Assembly: GCA_002633005.1 (NCBI GenBank)
Contig: NMRA01000559.1
Coordinates: 186,001 to 250,000 of the forward strand
DNA length: 64,000 nt
Source of the DNA: Phoronis australis
Lineage: Eukaryota; Phoronida; Phoronidae
Direction: 5' to 3'
Positions 1 through 11,479 of the stretch are shown here, one piece after another. Under the pieces are notes generated by a model, which did not search any database, was not told where the DNA came from, and saw only the letters and a program-made list of their open reading frames with translations. A program made the translations under genes and the position numbers. Each line of letters starts with the position of its first letter. The first letter of the stretch is position 1.

Positions 1-1420
1 TATACATTACCATGCAGGCTCCTCAACAAATTCTATGCCGGGGGATAGTGTGTGTGTCAAGGGAAACTACCATTTTCGTCGTTTCAGTGTCTTGTTTGGA
101 GTTTTAATAATTTTAGTACCCTGCCCCTGCTCGGGTGGTATCTTGGTCTTCGAGAGAGCAACAGTATAAAGGTACAAGAGTATTCCGCGAATCAGTGTTA
201 AACCGCTCCGGCCCTCTTCGCAAAAGCTAATCCGTAGTCGCTTCAGTAGCGCCTGAAAGCGATTAAAACCGTAAAGCCTCTACAGAGACACAATCACGAA
301 ATTAAAACTGAAGAAACCAATTTTTCATATTTTTAAGATTGTTTACAGCATCTTCACCCAGAGAGTGCATTTTTCAGGAATTTTAAACGGTCCTTGATGT
401 ACGTGATGCTACCACACGGCTTCAGTGGGTTCATGTGTACATGGTGTTGCTGGAGAAAACGTAGGCCTACCGTGGTTTGTAAGCGGGCTGCTCCAAACGC
501 TCACTGACTCGTGTAAATGCTGCGCCTTCAGGTTTGGCATCACAGTCTGCCAAACGGCCATTACAAACATGTAATTCTGAGAAACTACTACAGGCCACGC
601 CCACCTAAGTTATTGTTGCAACGATCCCACAAGCGTAGTCAATATGGCGGAAGCTCTTTGAGAGCATACTACAGCAATTAACAGATGCTCTACGATATGT
701 AGGCTATTGAACATATTTCAATTGAAACTGTTTGGAAGAACTGACGGGTGGTTATTGTTTTGCACCTGGCCCCTATTAAATTAGTCGTCACTGCTGATGA
801 CTTTGTGTTGCCAACGCAGTATAATGGCCGCCAAAGGAATCCCTGTCCGTACTGTAGCCAATTTCACCAAAGAATCAAAATGTGACGACGTTGGATGAAA
901 ATTTCACCTCTGAAGAAATCTGACGTTTTGACACCAGGCCAAAAGTCTAATCTTTATATTCAAAATGTAATTCGAAATTGTTTTTGACATCTTCCTTCTT
1001 GCTTCAGTACGAGCTCAAGATAAGTGTCTGAGACTAGCAGATGAGTTTTACTAGTCCAAGGTCGCACTGGGTGACTCCTAGATTTGAGCAACAAAATCCA
1101 GGTAAAATTTTGAAATTTTGAGTCCAGCAGAGTGAAAAATGTCAAAAATAATTTCTAGCTTGATTCTGAGTTCAACAATCAGACCCCTGGCTCGGAACAC
1201 GATTTGTGGCCGCTTACAGAAAGAAAATGAGAACAGCGGTTGCCACGTGCTCGTTTCCAGTTAACCACTAACCATGTGGGAATCAAAACAACTCGGCATT
1301 TAATAAGATGACTTTTATTTTTAAAGATAAACATAAAAAATAAATAAGAAAAGGGTGTTGTACAAAAACTTAAAAGCTGCATCATTAATAACAAAAATAC
1401 AACATAAAAATAACAACTTA
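1..1420. other. No recognised gene
   Basis: AT-rich sequence with short spurious reading frames only. An ATG at 832 opens just 20 codons. Around 1,000-1,130 is a stretch resembling 48,240-48,310, probably a dispersed repeat. Confidence 0.5.
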
Positions 1421-2249
1421 GGGCCTGTTTCCGACACTAAAGTCTTAAATTTAGTACTTGTTAATTTGCGCCATAAGGAAAAGGTCAAAAAACAAAGTTG
1501 GTTCTGTTACGAACCCCAACTCATTTCATGACCTGTGTTCAGCCATTAAAAAGAAGAAAACAGTCCCATCAATGTCTCGTTTTTTTTTGAAAAGCAGCAC
1601 AAAGGTAACTGTAGGCAAGGTTTAAAACGTTATGATTTGCCACGTGATGAGTTAAAAACAAACACCAAATACTTTTAGCAGTCTCCAACGGATTTTCTTT
1701 TTTGAAAACGAGAGTAACTATAGAAACTGCACCATCAACCTGATTTTCAAAAAAGGCCAGAATCAACTATGATTTTTAGCCTAATCTCAAAATAAGTCAC
1801 CATTTCACTACAAATAAGAGCAGCTGCTGGGAGTTTTTCCTTAACCTGAACTGAAGTTTCACTTCAACTTGCTTTTAAGCCAGAAAACAGGAAGTACCAC
1901 TGATTAGGAAAAAAAAAGATAGTTGGTCCTGGTCTGTATTTTTGGAAAATAGAGTTCGTGGTGATGTGTTCTGTGGCTCACCTTTCTCAAAAAGAAAATC
2001 CACCCGAGACTAACAAAAACGATTCGGCAAATCATGCTGTTTTAAACCTTGCTACCATGCCTTTGTGAAGCTTTTCAAAAAAAAAACAATTTTTTTAGAC
2101 CTTTGCTGAAACTGAGTAGGCGTTTTTAGTCTGTGAGCACAGTTCTCAAAACAAGCTGGTGTACAGACATAACTAAGCTTTTTGGCCTTGGCTTTTCACA
2201 GAAGTAAAAAGAACCAAAAAGCTCGCAAGTCCTTTAGGGAAACAGGCCC
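1421..2249. mobile_element. Fold-back MITE-like element
   Basis: The ends are GGGCCTGTTTCC at 1421 and its inverse GGAAACAGGCCC ending at 2249. Further inside, TTTTTGAAAAGC.GCACAAAGG...GCAAGGTTTAAAAC (about 1577-1630) is inverted at about 2040-2090, so the arms are over 200 bp and diverged. There is no transposase frame. A solo arm recurs at about 20,745-20,960. No target duplication was seen. Confidence 0.7.
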
Positions 2250-2769
2250 CAGCATAAAAACTAGAGGGAAACATAAAGAAAATGACATCAGGAACAGTGT
2301 ATAATAGAAAATAAATTTTATACAGTGACTGATAAAATTTGACTTTTTTAAGTAGAAACAAATCACTTAAGACTTCAAAGTAGTCATGCTATCAGGTGCA
2401 AATAGCGTCCACTTAGTTTCATCCCCGAAAATGACCAATTCATTCAAAACTTAGTAGTATCACTTAGTAATATGTGCTAGATCAATTTAGATGGTTACCA
2501 TGGAAACATGTGAAATTTGTTTTTTAGGATAAAAAATTGCAAATAAAAATAGGTTGCAACTTCTGTCATGACAAAAACTTAACATTCATTCACACAGGAA
2601 AGGTCACTAATTTAAAAACAATCAGCTGGAATTTAAGAAAAGTTTCATAAAATCTCCAGAAGAGCAATCAATACAAAGTTTGAAGTGTGCTCACAACTGC
2701 ATCACAGAATGTAGGCTTCTACAGGTGTTTATCAGTATCTAAAATATAAAACAAGGTCGTTGGGATTGG

Positions 2770-3740
2770 TACATAAGTCAAATCCGTCTGAAGCAATGTA
2801 AGTGCTCTCGTTTCCTTGGTAGAAACCTATTCACCAAATTTCGTGAACATCCATCAAAGAATTAGATATTAACTGGGACTATATTACTCCCAGATATTAA
2901 GTATAGTGCCACATGTAAAGAAAACTTAAATTGCCACTAGGGTATGCCTTAGTAGTCAAACTCGTCCCAAAATCAATGTCAAGCACAACGCCCCCACAAA
3001 TATATCAAATTTCATGAAGATCCATCAAGGAACTTGGTAGATATTGAGGTACAATCAAAAACAAATTTACCACTAGGGGGCATCTCAATGGTTTAACCCA
3101 TTCGAAAATACACGCCAGTCATGATCATGTCCATGGGAACACATCTGCAAAATTTCACAACGATATGTTTCAAGTCCTTTAACAGAGAGGCAGAAGCCAA
3201 AAGTGATAAAAAAGGTCACTGCAGAATATGTTGAATCCAACCAAAAAAAGAGAATGCATTGTATCCTTATAGAAACCTTTTTGCCAAATTTCATAAAAAT
3301 CCATCAGGGAACTTGGTACATATCAAGGCATATGCAGAGAAACGCTTAATTTCAACTAGGAGGCACCACAATAGTTCGACCAATCAGCAACTGAACGTCA
3401 GCCATGCACGCTCACCTGTACAGAAACACACATGAAATTCATAATGATTCTTCAAGCAAATTGATAGATACAAAGAATGCCAAAAAGAGATGCAAAAATG
3501 GAAATTAGAGGTCAGTGACAGATTACATAGAATCCACCTGAAAACTGGAAGGTGCTGCCATCTATAGGCCAAGTTTTATGAAAATTCATCACAGATCTCA
3601 AATTGCCAATAAGGGGCACAGTGGTAGTCGAATATGTCCGAAAATTAGCTGACCCATCCATTATAGGGATAGGTCAGCAAAATTTCACGTATGACCATCA
3701 AGGGGTTGTGGACAAAAATTCCCAGATGAAACCTATGATC
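2770..3740 (-). repeat. Modular dispersed repeat (CCTAGTGGC family), reverse orientation
   Basis: Modules with AAATTTCATGAAGATCCATC, AAGGAACTTGGTAGATAT and CACTAGGGGGC recur at about 2830, 3000, 3290 and 3560. Their reverse complements are the AGTTCCTTGATGAATTTT and CCTAGTGGC modules of the plus-strand copies at 30.7, 39.5 and 54.0 kb. Confidence 0.65.
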
Positions 3741-4093
3741 ATATTTATATTGAATCATTTAAACATGATTGAGTTCTGCCAGAATGGCTAGTACGCAATT
3801 CTTTATCTATTTAGCATACATTTCATGACAAATTTTTCAATAAAAATAAAGAACATGATACCGTACTATTCTCATGATTTTTGTGTTCAGTTACATTTAT
3901 CAGATTATTCGCAAGGAATGTAGCTAGCAATTTGAAAATAGTAAAATGTTGGCAATTATCTATTGCAAAATAAATGAAGAATGGTAATACAATAGCCCTA
4001 TTTGCATATTCCTAGCAACAGAAAAGCATTAATAATAATTAAAGTAGCTTTAGCTTAGAAGGCATTGAAATAAATAACAAGGGATTGTAAATT

Positions 4094-4620
4094 AAAAGGA
4101 CATCAAAACCAGTTTTGGCTTGTAGACAAATATCAACGACATTATCATCCAACTCTCTGAAACAAAATAACACTCAGTAATGCTCTTTAAGCCTAGTTAA
4201 CCCTCAAAGTTTGGAGCCCAGCATGCGGGCACCCAGGGGGCAAAAAGGTCCGCCTCTGAGAAACAAAAAGTTCGAGAAAATGAGACAAAAGTCCACAAAA
4301 CAAGCACAAACGTGCAACTCACAGTGGTGCCCCCCGTTCTTTTTAGTCAGCCTGCTTTTTTGTTACCAAAAGGTCCACAAGGTCAGGAATTCGAGCCCCC
4401 CCCATATTGAAGGCTGGGTGCGTGCATGCACCCTACAAAGTGTGCTAATGAAGCAAATGCAACCTAAGTTGCAGGTGAGTTACACAACTAAACCATTCTG
4501 TGACACGGTGGGTAGGTTTTTCATTTAATTTTGCTTCTGCCAGTCAAGTGAGATGCTAATGGTGCATTAGCAGGGGAAAAGGTGAGGATTGGTTGAAATC
4601 ACTAAAACTGGGTTTAGTAT
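4094..4620 (+). repeat. Dispersed repeat A, copy 1
   Basis: This stretch shares AAAAGGA.A.CAAA.C.AG, CCA.CTCTCTGAAA, AACCCTCAAA.GTTTGGAG and GGTGAGGATTGG landmarks, in order, with 19,855-20,220. It lies just past the PIGB stop. Confidence 0.6.
4524..4529 (-). terminator. candidate PIGB polyadenylation hexamer ATTAAA
   Basis: TTTAAT on the plus strand reads ATTAAA on the minus strand, about 270 bases past the PIGB stop. It lies in a dispersed repeat copy, so the real cleavage site may be elsewhere. I found no canonical AATAAA closer to the stop. Confidence 0.3.
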
Positions 4621-4800
4621 CCTTTTAACAAAGTTATTGCACATTGAATGCTGTATGTGTGACTGCTCAATCATGAGTCATAAACAAACGTTAATGGAAT
4701 GATCGCGTCAGTGTCGATTCCCGGTGACTTCACAAGGGTATTGCGTCAGTCAACCGAGAAAAATGAAGAAAAATATTGACCACAACCCACTAACGAACCG

Positions 4801-5128
4801 TTATTGGTAGAACTTCCTTTTTACATTACTCTGTTTATGCAAACACTTGACAAGAATTCGTTCGCTGACTCGACCATCTGGCATGTGCGTGTGAAATATA
4901 CTAGCGCACGTCTGGTAACCGTACTTCTCGAAAAAGTTGCTGAGCTTCTCCTCCAAGTCTTCGAACAGAACGATGTGACTCGGCTTTCCTCGGCCCTTTG
5001 GGTAGACCTTCTTCAGCCATTTGTTAGGCGTATTGTAGAACTTGTCCGCCTCGTCAGTGTAGTTCTCCCGTCGGTCCAGATTGGGCTCACAGGTCAAGAA
5101 ACGCATGCTGATGTTCTGGTGAACATAA
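4801..5128 (-). CDS. PIGB: PIGB coding exon 7 (C-terminus)
   Basis: The exon encodes 108 residues and a TAA stop at 4803-4801. It contains MRFLTCEPNLD, TDEADKFYNTPNKWLKKVY and FHTHMPDGRVSE, collinear with the human C-terminal domain (MRFLQCPPDL, DEADVFY, FHTHLPEGR). An antisense open frame over the same bases is a shadow. Confidence 0.94.
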
Positions 5129-8100
5129 CTGAAATGCACAAAAATGACTGTTGGGATTGAGAAACAACCCGTGACTGTACTAGAGAAATCAAATTTTGAT
5201 GATGTATTCACTCACGGCACAGAACATTTTTAGTTGGATTTTTAAGGATAAGTGGCCTAGTTTTGATTTTGTTTTCAGACTGCTGAACGGAACGGAACAG
5301 TTTTAAGCAAGTTCAATGGGATCAATAGTGCTTTCCTGAATTGAACTCTACTCTGTCATGAGGCAGGAAAATGTATTGAACGACTGAGGTAGTTAACGAA
5401 ATGCCACTTCGTTGGAGTGGACTTGGATGCGCAAAGAGCAATACACTATTAAGCACTCCCAGGTATTTGTCAAGTATGTCATTCAATGTGCACCAGAAAA
5501 AAACTTTGAAAGCATTGGAATAGCAAATACAGTCATAAACTTAATAAATGTCTGAGAAGTAGAAACTGACACGATTGCTAGTAACCCGAAAACAAGTATA
5601 ACAAACGTCCAACAGTCAAGACCTGACTTCCCACAGAGGAAAGCCTGCACGCACCTGTAATATGGTGTAGAGTGGCAGGGCATAAGGAACAACGCACTCA
5701 TGTTGGGGTTCTTATTCGCCTCCACGCTGACATACTTCATGACATCCACCGCACCGCGCTGGTGTAACAGACTACTATACAGCATGATCGGGACGTTGGT
5801 GACAGCTAGCGCCACCAAGCAGTAGTGAGCGAGACTAGTGGTGTTGACGTTTTCATACACGGGGTCGTCAGACTTCTTGGTCAGACTTCGCAGGGCGTCT
5901 TTAATGTCCATCTTGTGCAGGTAATACAGATAACGTCCACAGAAGTGCATGGCCATGGGTAGAATGGGAAACAGGAAACGGAACTCCTTGTGTGGCAACA
6001 TGCTGTGTGGATAATAATGGCATTATACAGGCATTATACAGGCATTATACAGTGAATGAAGACATAAATACATTACCAGAACTATTAATCTCATTGTTAT
6101 AAAATTACTGTATAACGTAGTCAAACCAGTAATTCATTGACGTTTCGATACATTATGTATATATCACCACTTGTGATAATTTATGAGATGTACATAATGC
6201 AACGTGATGCCAATATTCAGCTGTTATTTGTTCTGTGACTGACACTATGTTGATGAAGATATAATTATGCACAATATATACCCCCATTGGCGTGATGGTA
6301 TCAACCCTTAGCGATTATAAGACAAGACAAGACAAGACAAGAAAGTAACGTCAATGAAATGTTGTGTCTAGTCTGTCTTCAAATCCCTGTTATTACTGAT
6401 TGAAGTCAAAAGCCAAATGTTACTATACTTAGCCTTACATATTAGTATTACATATACTGATGTAATACTAATATTGTCATCATGATTGTTATTATTACTA
6501 TTATCATTTATAAATATAACTGCAATAAGGAGCTTATAACTAAGCACTTGACAAAATTGTCAATCCATGTTTTCCAGTGTGTTACTGACAGCTAATGAAA
6601 CGAGTAAAAATCTGCCCTCAGGGGTAGTGGTCTTGATTTGATACAGCATCACGGTCTTTCAGGTGTAAACACACAACAGGTTAGCTATCATCATGGCTTT
6701 TAAGTTTAAAAACATGTTAAATTTAAAAAATAAGTAAACCAGTCAGACTATAGCCAGAGAAAAATTTTGATGTCATAAAACTCCTCTCAAAGACACCCTG
6801 AGACATAACAGAGCAAAAACAAGAATACAAAACCGTAGTGCCCAATACTCTACCTGAACACAATCACCATAAAGATGAGCACAGGTAACAACCGTGGCTC
6901 CATGAATCTCCTGACCGAGGCGCAAAACGGAATGAAGTGGGGTCCCAGGATGGCGGGGAGTCCCTGGGTGAGGTACCAATGAGTGGGGTGGGTCCCATAG
7001 ATGGAGCTGATACCGTGGCCGATGTTGAACTTGACAAAGTTGTATGGCACAAGAGTCCATGTGCCGTAGAACACACGGTCTATGCAGGCAGAGAGACCAA
7101 AGAAGACCAGACTGAAACGCAACACGACTTCAATTTACTATACATCTACAGTAAAATCTCACCAATTTCAAACAATAATAATTGTTAAAACTGCTATTTT
7201 TCATTTTCAAAGGATTCAAACACAGTCGTGAATGCCTAAAACTTTTCAAAACTTCGTAAGATGGTAGGTGTTGTACAAAACTTGAACAAGGAAATGCATT
7301 TTAGTAAAAGTGATAAAATAACATTTCACTAATAGCCATATTGTATTCAAACATGGGAAGACTTTACTGGACATTTTCTTAATATTGCACATGTAAACTA
7401 GCCCTCTGAAAAAACTTACATCCGATTAACGTTTCTCACCACCATAAAACTGGCCTCAACTTTACTCCATACTCGAGTAAGAAGTGAGACCTGAGATTAA
7501 GAAAAACTGAAAGCTTGATATCTTGCTTGACACCAGGCTCAATAAGTTGCCTTGACCTAACACTGAGTCTGACATTAATCAATGACAGAGCTGTCAATCC
7601 TTCCAAAGCCCCGATATCACTTCTAGTGTGAGAAAGGAAAACACTGACACCAGTTCTACAAAAGCAAGTGACCTATTAAGGTTTTGACAAAAGACGGATT
7701 TACAGTAAGGTACAGTCACAACTGCACTTGTCCTCAATGATTCTGATGTCAAAAACAAACCGCTTACCACTACAAAATTGACCTCAATTTTTATCAGATG
7801 AAAAGTTATTTCTGGGCTTGAGATGGACCGACTAATTGCTGCTGAAGACAGACGCCAAAAAGCCGCAATTCATTTGAGGCAGCCACTACCAAATACTAAA
7901 TTGCAGACAAAGGAAATATGGCAACTGAAGAGTCAAAGAATTGTCACACATGAAATTACATGAGCGTCACTTCAAAGCCATGGCTTCAGAAGCCAATGGC
8001 CCTGTTCAGTCCACACTTGCCAAATGAGGCAAAGAAATCGGGATCAAATCGTTGGTCAAGGCATTCACACGAGTGGCATTATTAACGCACACGAAACAGT

Positions 8101-11100
8101 TCTCTGCATACTAGATGCTATGTTGCAACACAAGGGTAATTGTTATTAGATGGCACTCACCCGACAATAATATATGTCTTCAGCAAGTGCTTCCACCAGT
8201 GTCGATGAACCAACAGGTGACACAGACATAGAGGGAGCCACATGACAGCGGCCGTGGGACGGACGATGACAGCTAATGCAGCCATAGAAATGAACTTCCA
8301 TGAGGCATCTCTGTGACGGCAATAAAACTGAATCAACAAGATGAACACTGTATTCAATCGAGCACTTCCGCAGCATGGTTCGGGTAGCAATTAGAAAACG
8401 AAAGCCAATCAAATAGACTTTACTTTCGTCAGTTTTAAGCTTCAGTTTAAAGTCACTTGGATGTACGTTGACACAATCATTCGACAGTTACATGTTTAAG
8501 AATGTCTGTAAAATAAAGCTTAAAACTGAAAGTCTAGGAACATCACCTGGTCGTTTTGGTTCTAACTGACCCCTTCTCTATACACCTTATTTGGGGTGTT
8601 GCCATTTTAAAAGTGAGCCTCTTTTTAGGTTTAAGCCTCGATATATTTATGTCTCAAATGCATTGTTTTTTAAACCTAAAAAGAAGTTACAGCCTGAATA
8701 ACGTACACAGGGGCTGTCAAATACCAAGTTGAAATAATTAGAGAATAAACTGACTTCACAGAAACAGAAATAAATGTGGCACTATAAGGAACACTGTCTC
8801 TTCATACCTTGCGCGGAATGTCCAAGGGTAGTAGTACAATCCTACAATGGAGATAGCCGTCTCAGCAGAGTTAGTTAAGGTACGGGGTGCACAGTAAAAT
8901 GTGAACCACGACGTCAGTTGACAGACAAGGGTCCACTGAGCCACCTTGTAGCCAGCGAGTCGAGACGAGAATTTATATAGATAGTAATCCCCAACAGCCG
9001 CCAGGGTACCCTGTAGGAGACGGGGGACGCGAATCTAAAAAAACAAAGTTTAAGGAGCAATTACTAATAATGTAGTCATTTTGCATTCAATTAAGAACCA
9101 AAATACAACACCTGATTTATGGACCATATGGTTTGCGACTGTGGGATATGGAAATCCAACGACTTACTTGATATTCTCCAGGTGAAGCTAATGATAGCAG
9201 TGATTTTGCTGTGGACATGAGCTAATTCAGAGAGCTTGTTAAGGTGACACATACCTACAGCTGCCAAGGTGCCACTTAGTGACACTTAACTGACATTAGA
9301 GAGATTTGCATGACTTTAGTAAGACTTGAGTGACATTGGGGATACTTGAGTGACATTAGTGATATTTGACTAACATTACAGTCACTTGAGTGACATTAGG
9401 GATACTTGAGTGACATTGGACTAACAATACTGTCACTTGAGTGACATTAGGGACACTTGAGTGACATTAATAATATTTGACTAACATTACTGTCACTTGA
9501 GTGATATAAGTGACACTTGAGTGACATTATTTACAGTTGAGTGACCTAAGTGACAGCTGAAACCATATTAGTGACATTTAATTGCCAGTGACAAATGGGG
9601 TGACAGGGATACAAAACATGTTATAGCACACTTGAGAGACACTTGAGTATCAAGAATCAATAGCATGTTATAGCACACTTGATAGACACTTTAAGTATCA
9701 ATAATCAAGAACATGTTATCCGCACACGAATCTCGGACATATTAGTCCAAAATTTTTAAAATTTGATTTGAAAAAGTTGTTAGTTCTATCGATGCAGACA
9801 AAGTGCTGTATTACAGACTAAGGTGCAAAGCTCCAACACAGGTTGGGTAGTTGTGAACTGATTGCGCGAGATCTACTTACAATGAGGATTCTGTAGTCTA
9901 AATGTAATATCTCTAGAAGTTTGAAGATGAGAGCAAATACTCCTGGATATGTGTAGCCTCGCAGACCATTCTTCCACTCCCAGGTCTCATAGCCATACGT
10001 AAATATTGTCAAGGAAAGCTAAATAACACTTTTTAACCTTACACATCAAATCCTGAATTTTATTTTTAATTGGTAATTTTCCAATAAATATAAATGTAAA
10101 ACATCTTGGTACAGAATGCCCTAGACACACTTTAGATGAAGGCCTGGTATGCAAAAGACTGAAACACATTTTGTGTGGTTGAGTAAACTGGGTCATAACT
10201 TACATTTTATGAAATGAGAAAGAAGGAATAGTTTTAGTTGTTTAGGCATGAAACCTGAAACCTCCTCGTATATAAACACACACATGCACAAACTAACATC
10301 TTTTCAAAACGTGTTGGAACACTTTTCCTGCACAAAGCCAAAGCGGCATCATTCGTGGGAGGCATATGCTCAATTGCTTACGGGTCGCAGGACATGCGCT
10401 TGTACGTACTCTCCATACGGCTGTAATTTTAGAGTATAATTAGCCATGCGTCAAGTCATTTGATCACATGAAGCTTCGTGCAATAAGAGGGCAGCGTTTC
10501 AGGCAGCACTGTGTGCAAACTAAGCTGTGCTGGGAAGCCACAGTCAAGTGTAATTGCTGTGTAGCAGTGGCTGTATTGCTTGTGTTGGAGACCCTGGTTT
10601 TCCATTTTCAAAAACAGAGAAATTCATTATAGCAAACATGAAATTCAGTTTAATTTATAAATGATCAAATTACGTTTTATTATCTCAAAGTAATAAATAA
10701 GGTAAAAATGATCTGTGAATTGCCTTGCCTTTTCTGCTGAATTATGCCGCAACTCTGATTTACTTGTTTCTCAAAACCGAAAATGTACAGAACCACCTTC
10801 AGAAAGAATGAACATCTCTGCTGCAAAATGATCATCGACTTGTCACTAGAAGATATATAAGTTCATTGATTTACTTTTTTATTTTTAATTTTTGGTAATT
10901 TACAAAAATAATTAAAACTATGCTTATCTGCTACTGAAATATGGAATCTCTGTTCGAAATCTCTACTTCCATGAAAGACCTCAGATTGCTTGAGTTCTGT
11001 CCACTTTCTGTTTTGGCGGGAAACCAGGGTCTATACTGTGACTTGCATAAGATTATGCTTTAAAAAGGATATCCAAAGGCCATCTTGTGAGCCACCTCGA

Positions 11101-11479
11101 GAGACTGCCAATATTCGTCTGGGACGTACGATGTTTGAATCAACAGAGAATTGATCAGTCTGAATGCCAGCAAGGACAAGAAGAGGCCTTTTGGTGACAT
11201 CATCAAACGACCCCACACCGTGTTCTCTATACCGTTGTCGGGCACGTCACCCTCAATTTCACTCTCCGTTTGAGTACTCGTTCCGCCATCATCATCATCA
11301 TCACTGTCTTCAAAGAACCACCTCCACTTCCTACCGTCTTTTCTCGTTCGTTTACGTTTACACTTTTGTTTGTTTTTGCTCTCATTTTCAGGCGAAAGCT
11401 TTCGCCGTCTCGACGTTGCAGAACCAACGCATTTCTTTGCAATTTTAGCAACTTGGCGCCCAACAAGAATGTGGAACAT
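4801..11479 (-). CDS. PIGB: GPI mannosyltransferase 3 (PIG-B), complete, 7 coding exons
   Basis: This ER membrane GT22-family enzyme adds the third mannose to the GPI-anchor precursor, using dolichol-phosphate-mannose. Coding exons on the minus strand are 11479-11073, 9998-9881, 9034-8808, 8310-8161, 7111-6854, 6002-5655 and 5128-4801. Reading phases agree at every junction and give 611 residues, against about 554 in human. Family signatures recalled from PIG-B are collinear: PDEYWQSLEV (about residue 120), YTYP, RTLTN, IRPTA-like VRPTA, WTLVPYNFVKFN, HWYLTQGLP, HKEFRF, LHQRG, PCHSTPYY and FHTHMPDGR. Many hydrophobic segments fit a multi-pass GT-C fold. The first about 95 residues are charged, with a basic stretch and an acidic DSDDDDD run, which accounts for the extra length. 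The start at 11479 is the ATG just after a pyrimidine-AG stretch that looks like a 5'UTR exon acceptor. An in-frame ATG at 11560 is the alternative. Intron 1 appears to be U12-type. The gene is head-to-head with OXCT1. Confidence 0.95.
5655..6002 (-). CDS. PIGB: PIGB coding exon 6
   Basis: The exon encodes 115 complete residues from MLPHKEFRFLFPILP through LYSSLLHQRGAVDVM to FLMPCHSTPYY. The insert KSDDPVYENVNTTSLAHY is longer than in human. The acceptor (CCACACAG) lies only about 18 bases from three tandem copies of an 11-bp repeat. The donor is GTGCGT. Confidence 0.93.
6020..6052. repeat. 3 x 11-bp tandem repeat in PIGB intron 5
   Basis: Three exact copies of GCATTATACAG sit just upstream (in gene sense) of the exon 6 acceptor, where a pyrimidine tract would be expected. 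Confidence 0.9.
6321..6342. repeat. (GACAA)n microsatellite
   Basis: Four and a half exact copies of GACAA in PIGB intron 5. Confidence 0.9.
6854..7111 (-). CDS. PIGB: PIGB coding exon 5
   Basis: The exon encodes 85 complete residues with IDRVFYGTWTLVPYNFVKFN and GTHPTHWYLTQGLPAILG, the luminal loop and following membrane segment conserved in PIG-B. The acceptor is TTTCAG. The donor GTAGAG is weak but is the only one that keeps frame with the next exon. Confidence 0.92.
8161..8310 (-). CDS. PIGB: PIGB coding exon 4
   Basis: The exon encodes 49 complete residues, including ALAVIVRPTAAVMWLPL, matching the ALAFIIRPTAVILWTPL membrane segment of human PIG-B. The Arg codon (AG|A) is shared with exon 3 and the Gly codon (GG|T) with exon 5. 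The donor is GTGAGT. Confidence 0.92.
8808..9034 (-). CDS. PIGB: PIGB coding exon 3
   Basis: The exon encodes 75 residues from IRVPRLLQG to PWTFRA, including CQLTSWFTFYCAPRTLTN, the family's CQLxSWFTxYCxxRTLTN block. The acceptor is a T-rich tract plus AG at 9036-9035; the donor is GTATGA. Confidence 0.93.
9268..9593. repeat. Irregular minisatellite in PIGB intron 2
   Basis: A dozen or more imperfect repeats based on ACTTGAGTGACATTAG with variants (GATACTTGAGTGACATT, TTTGACTAACATTAC). Higher-order blocks recur roughly every 65-75 bases. The repeats are noncoding. Confidence 0.85.
9881..9998 (-). CDS. PIGB: PIGB coding exon 2
   Basis: The exon encodes YGYETWEW...GLRGYTYPGVFALIF...YRILI, collinear with the YGYLTWEW/RSYTYP region of human PIG-B. 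It begins after an AC, not an AG. The single first base completes the Gly codon begun in exon 1. The donor is GTAAGT at 9880. Confidence 0.92.
9999..11072 (-). other. PIGB: PIGB intron 1: predicted U12-type AT-AC intron
   Basis: On the minus strand the intron begins ATATCCTTT (11072-11064), the exact minor-spliceosome donor consensus. It ends AC at 10000-9999, with TTCCTTGAC (10016-10008) fitting the U12 branch consensus TTCCTTRAY. The branch A at 10009 is 10 nt from the 3' end. Using these borders restores the FGYGYETWEW reading (human FNYGYLTWEW). No GT-AG pair does so, because the frame stops at the TAA before any GT. Confidence 0.88.
11073..11479 (-). CDS. PIGB: PIGB coding exon 1 (N-terminus, GT22 PDEYW motif)
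   Basis: The exon encodes residues 1-135 plus two bases of a Gly codon. It holds the charged cytosolic-looking extension (basic residues about 23-53, then DSDDDDDGG), the first membrane segment (about 98-115) and PDEYWQSLEVAHKMAF. It ends before ATATCCTTT, a U12 donor, because no GT occurs before the in-frame stop. Upstream, an AG at about 11500 after a pyrimidine-rich stretch suggests a separate 5'UTR exon. Confidence 0.9.

Noticed and set aside
832-894. Short ATG frame MAAKGIPVRTVANFTK as a possible first exon
   Set aside because: Only 20 codons, with no convincing donor site within it.
4211-4528. 105-codon plus-strand ORF
   Set aside because: Lies within dispersed repeat A and has no recognised domain.
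4804-5160. 118-codon plus-strand ORF
   Set aside because: Antisense shadow of PIGB exon 7, whose minus-strand reading matches a known family.
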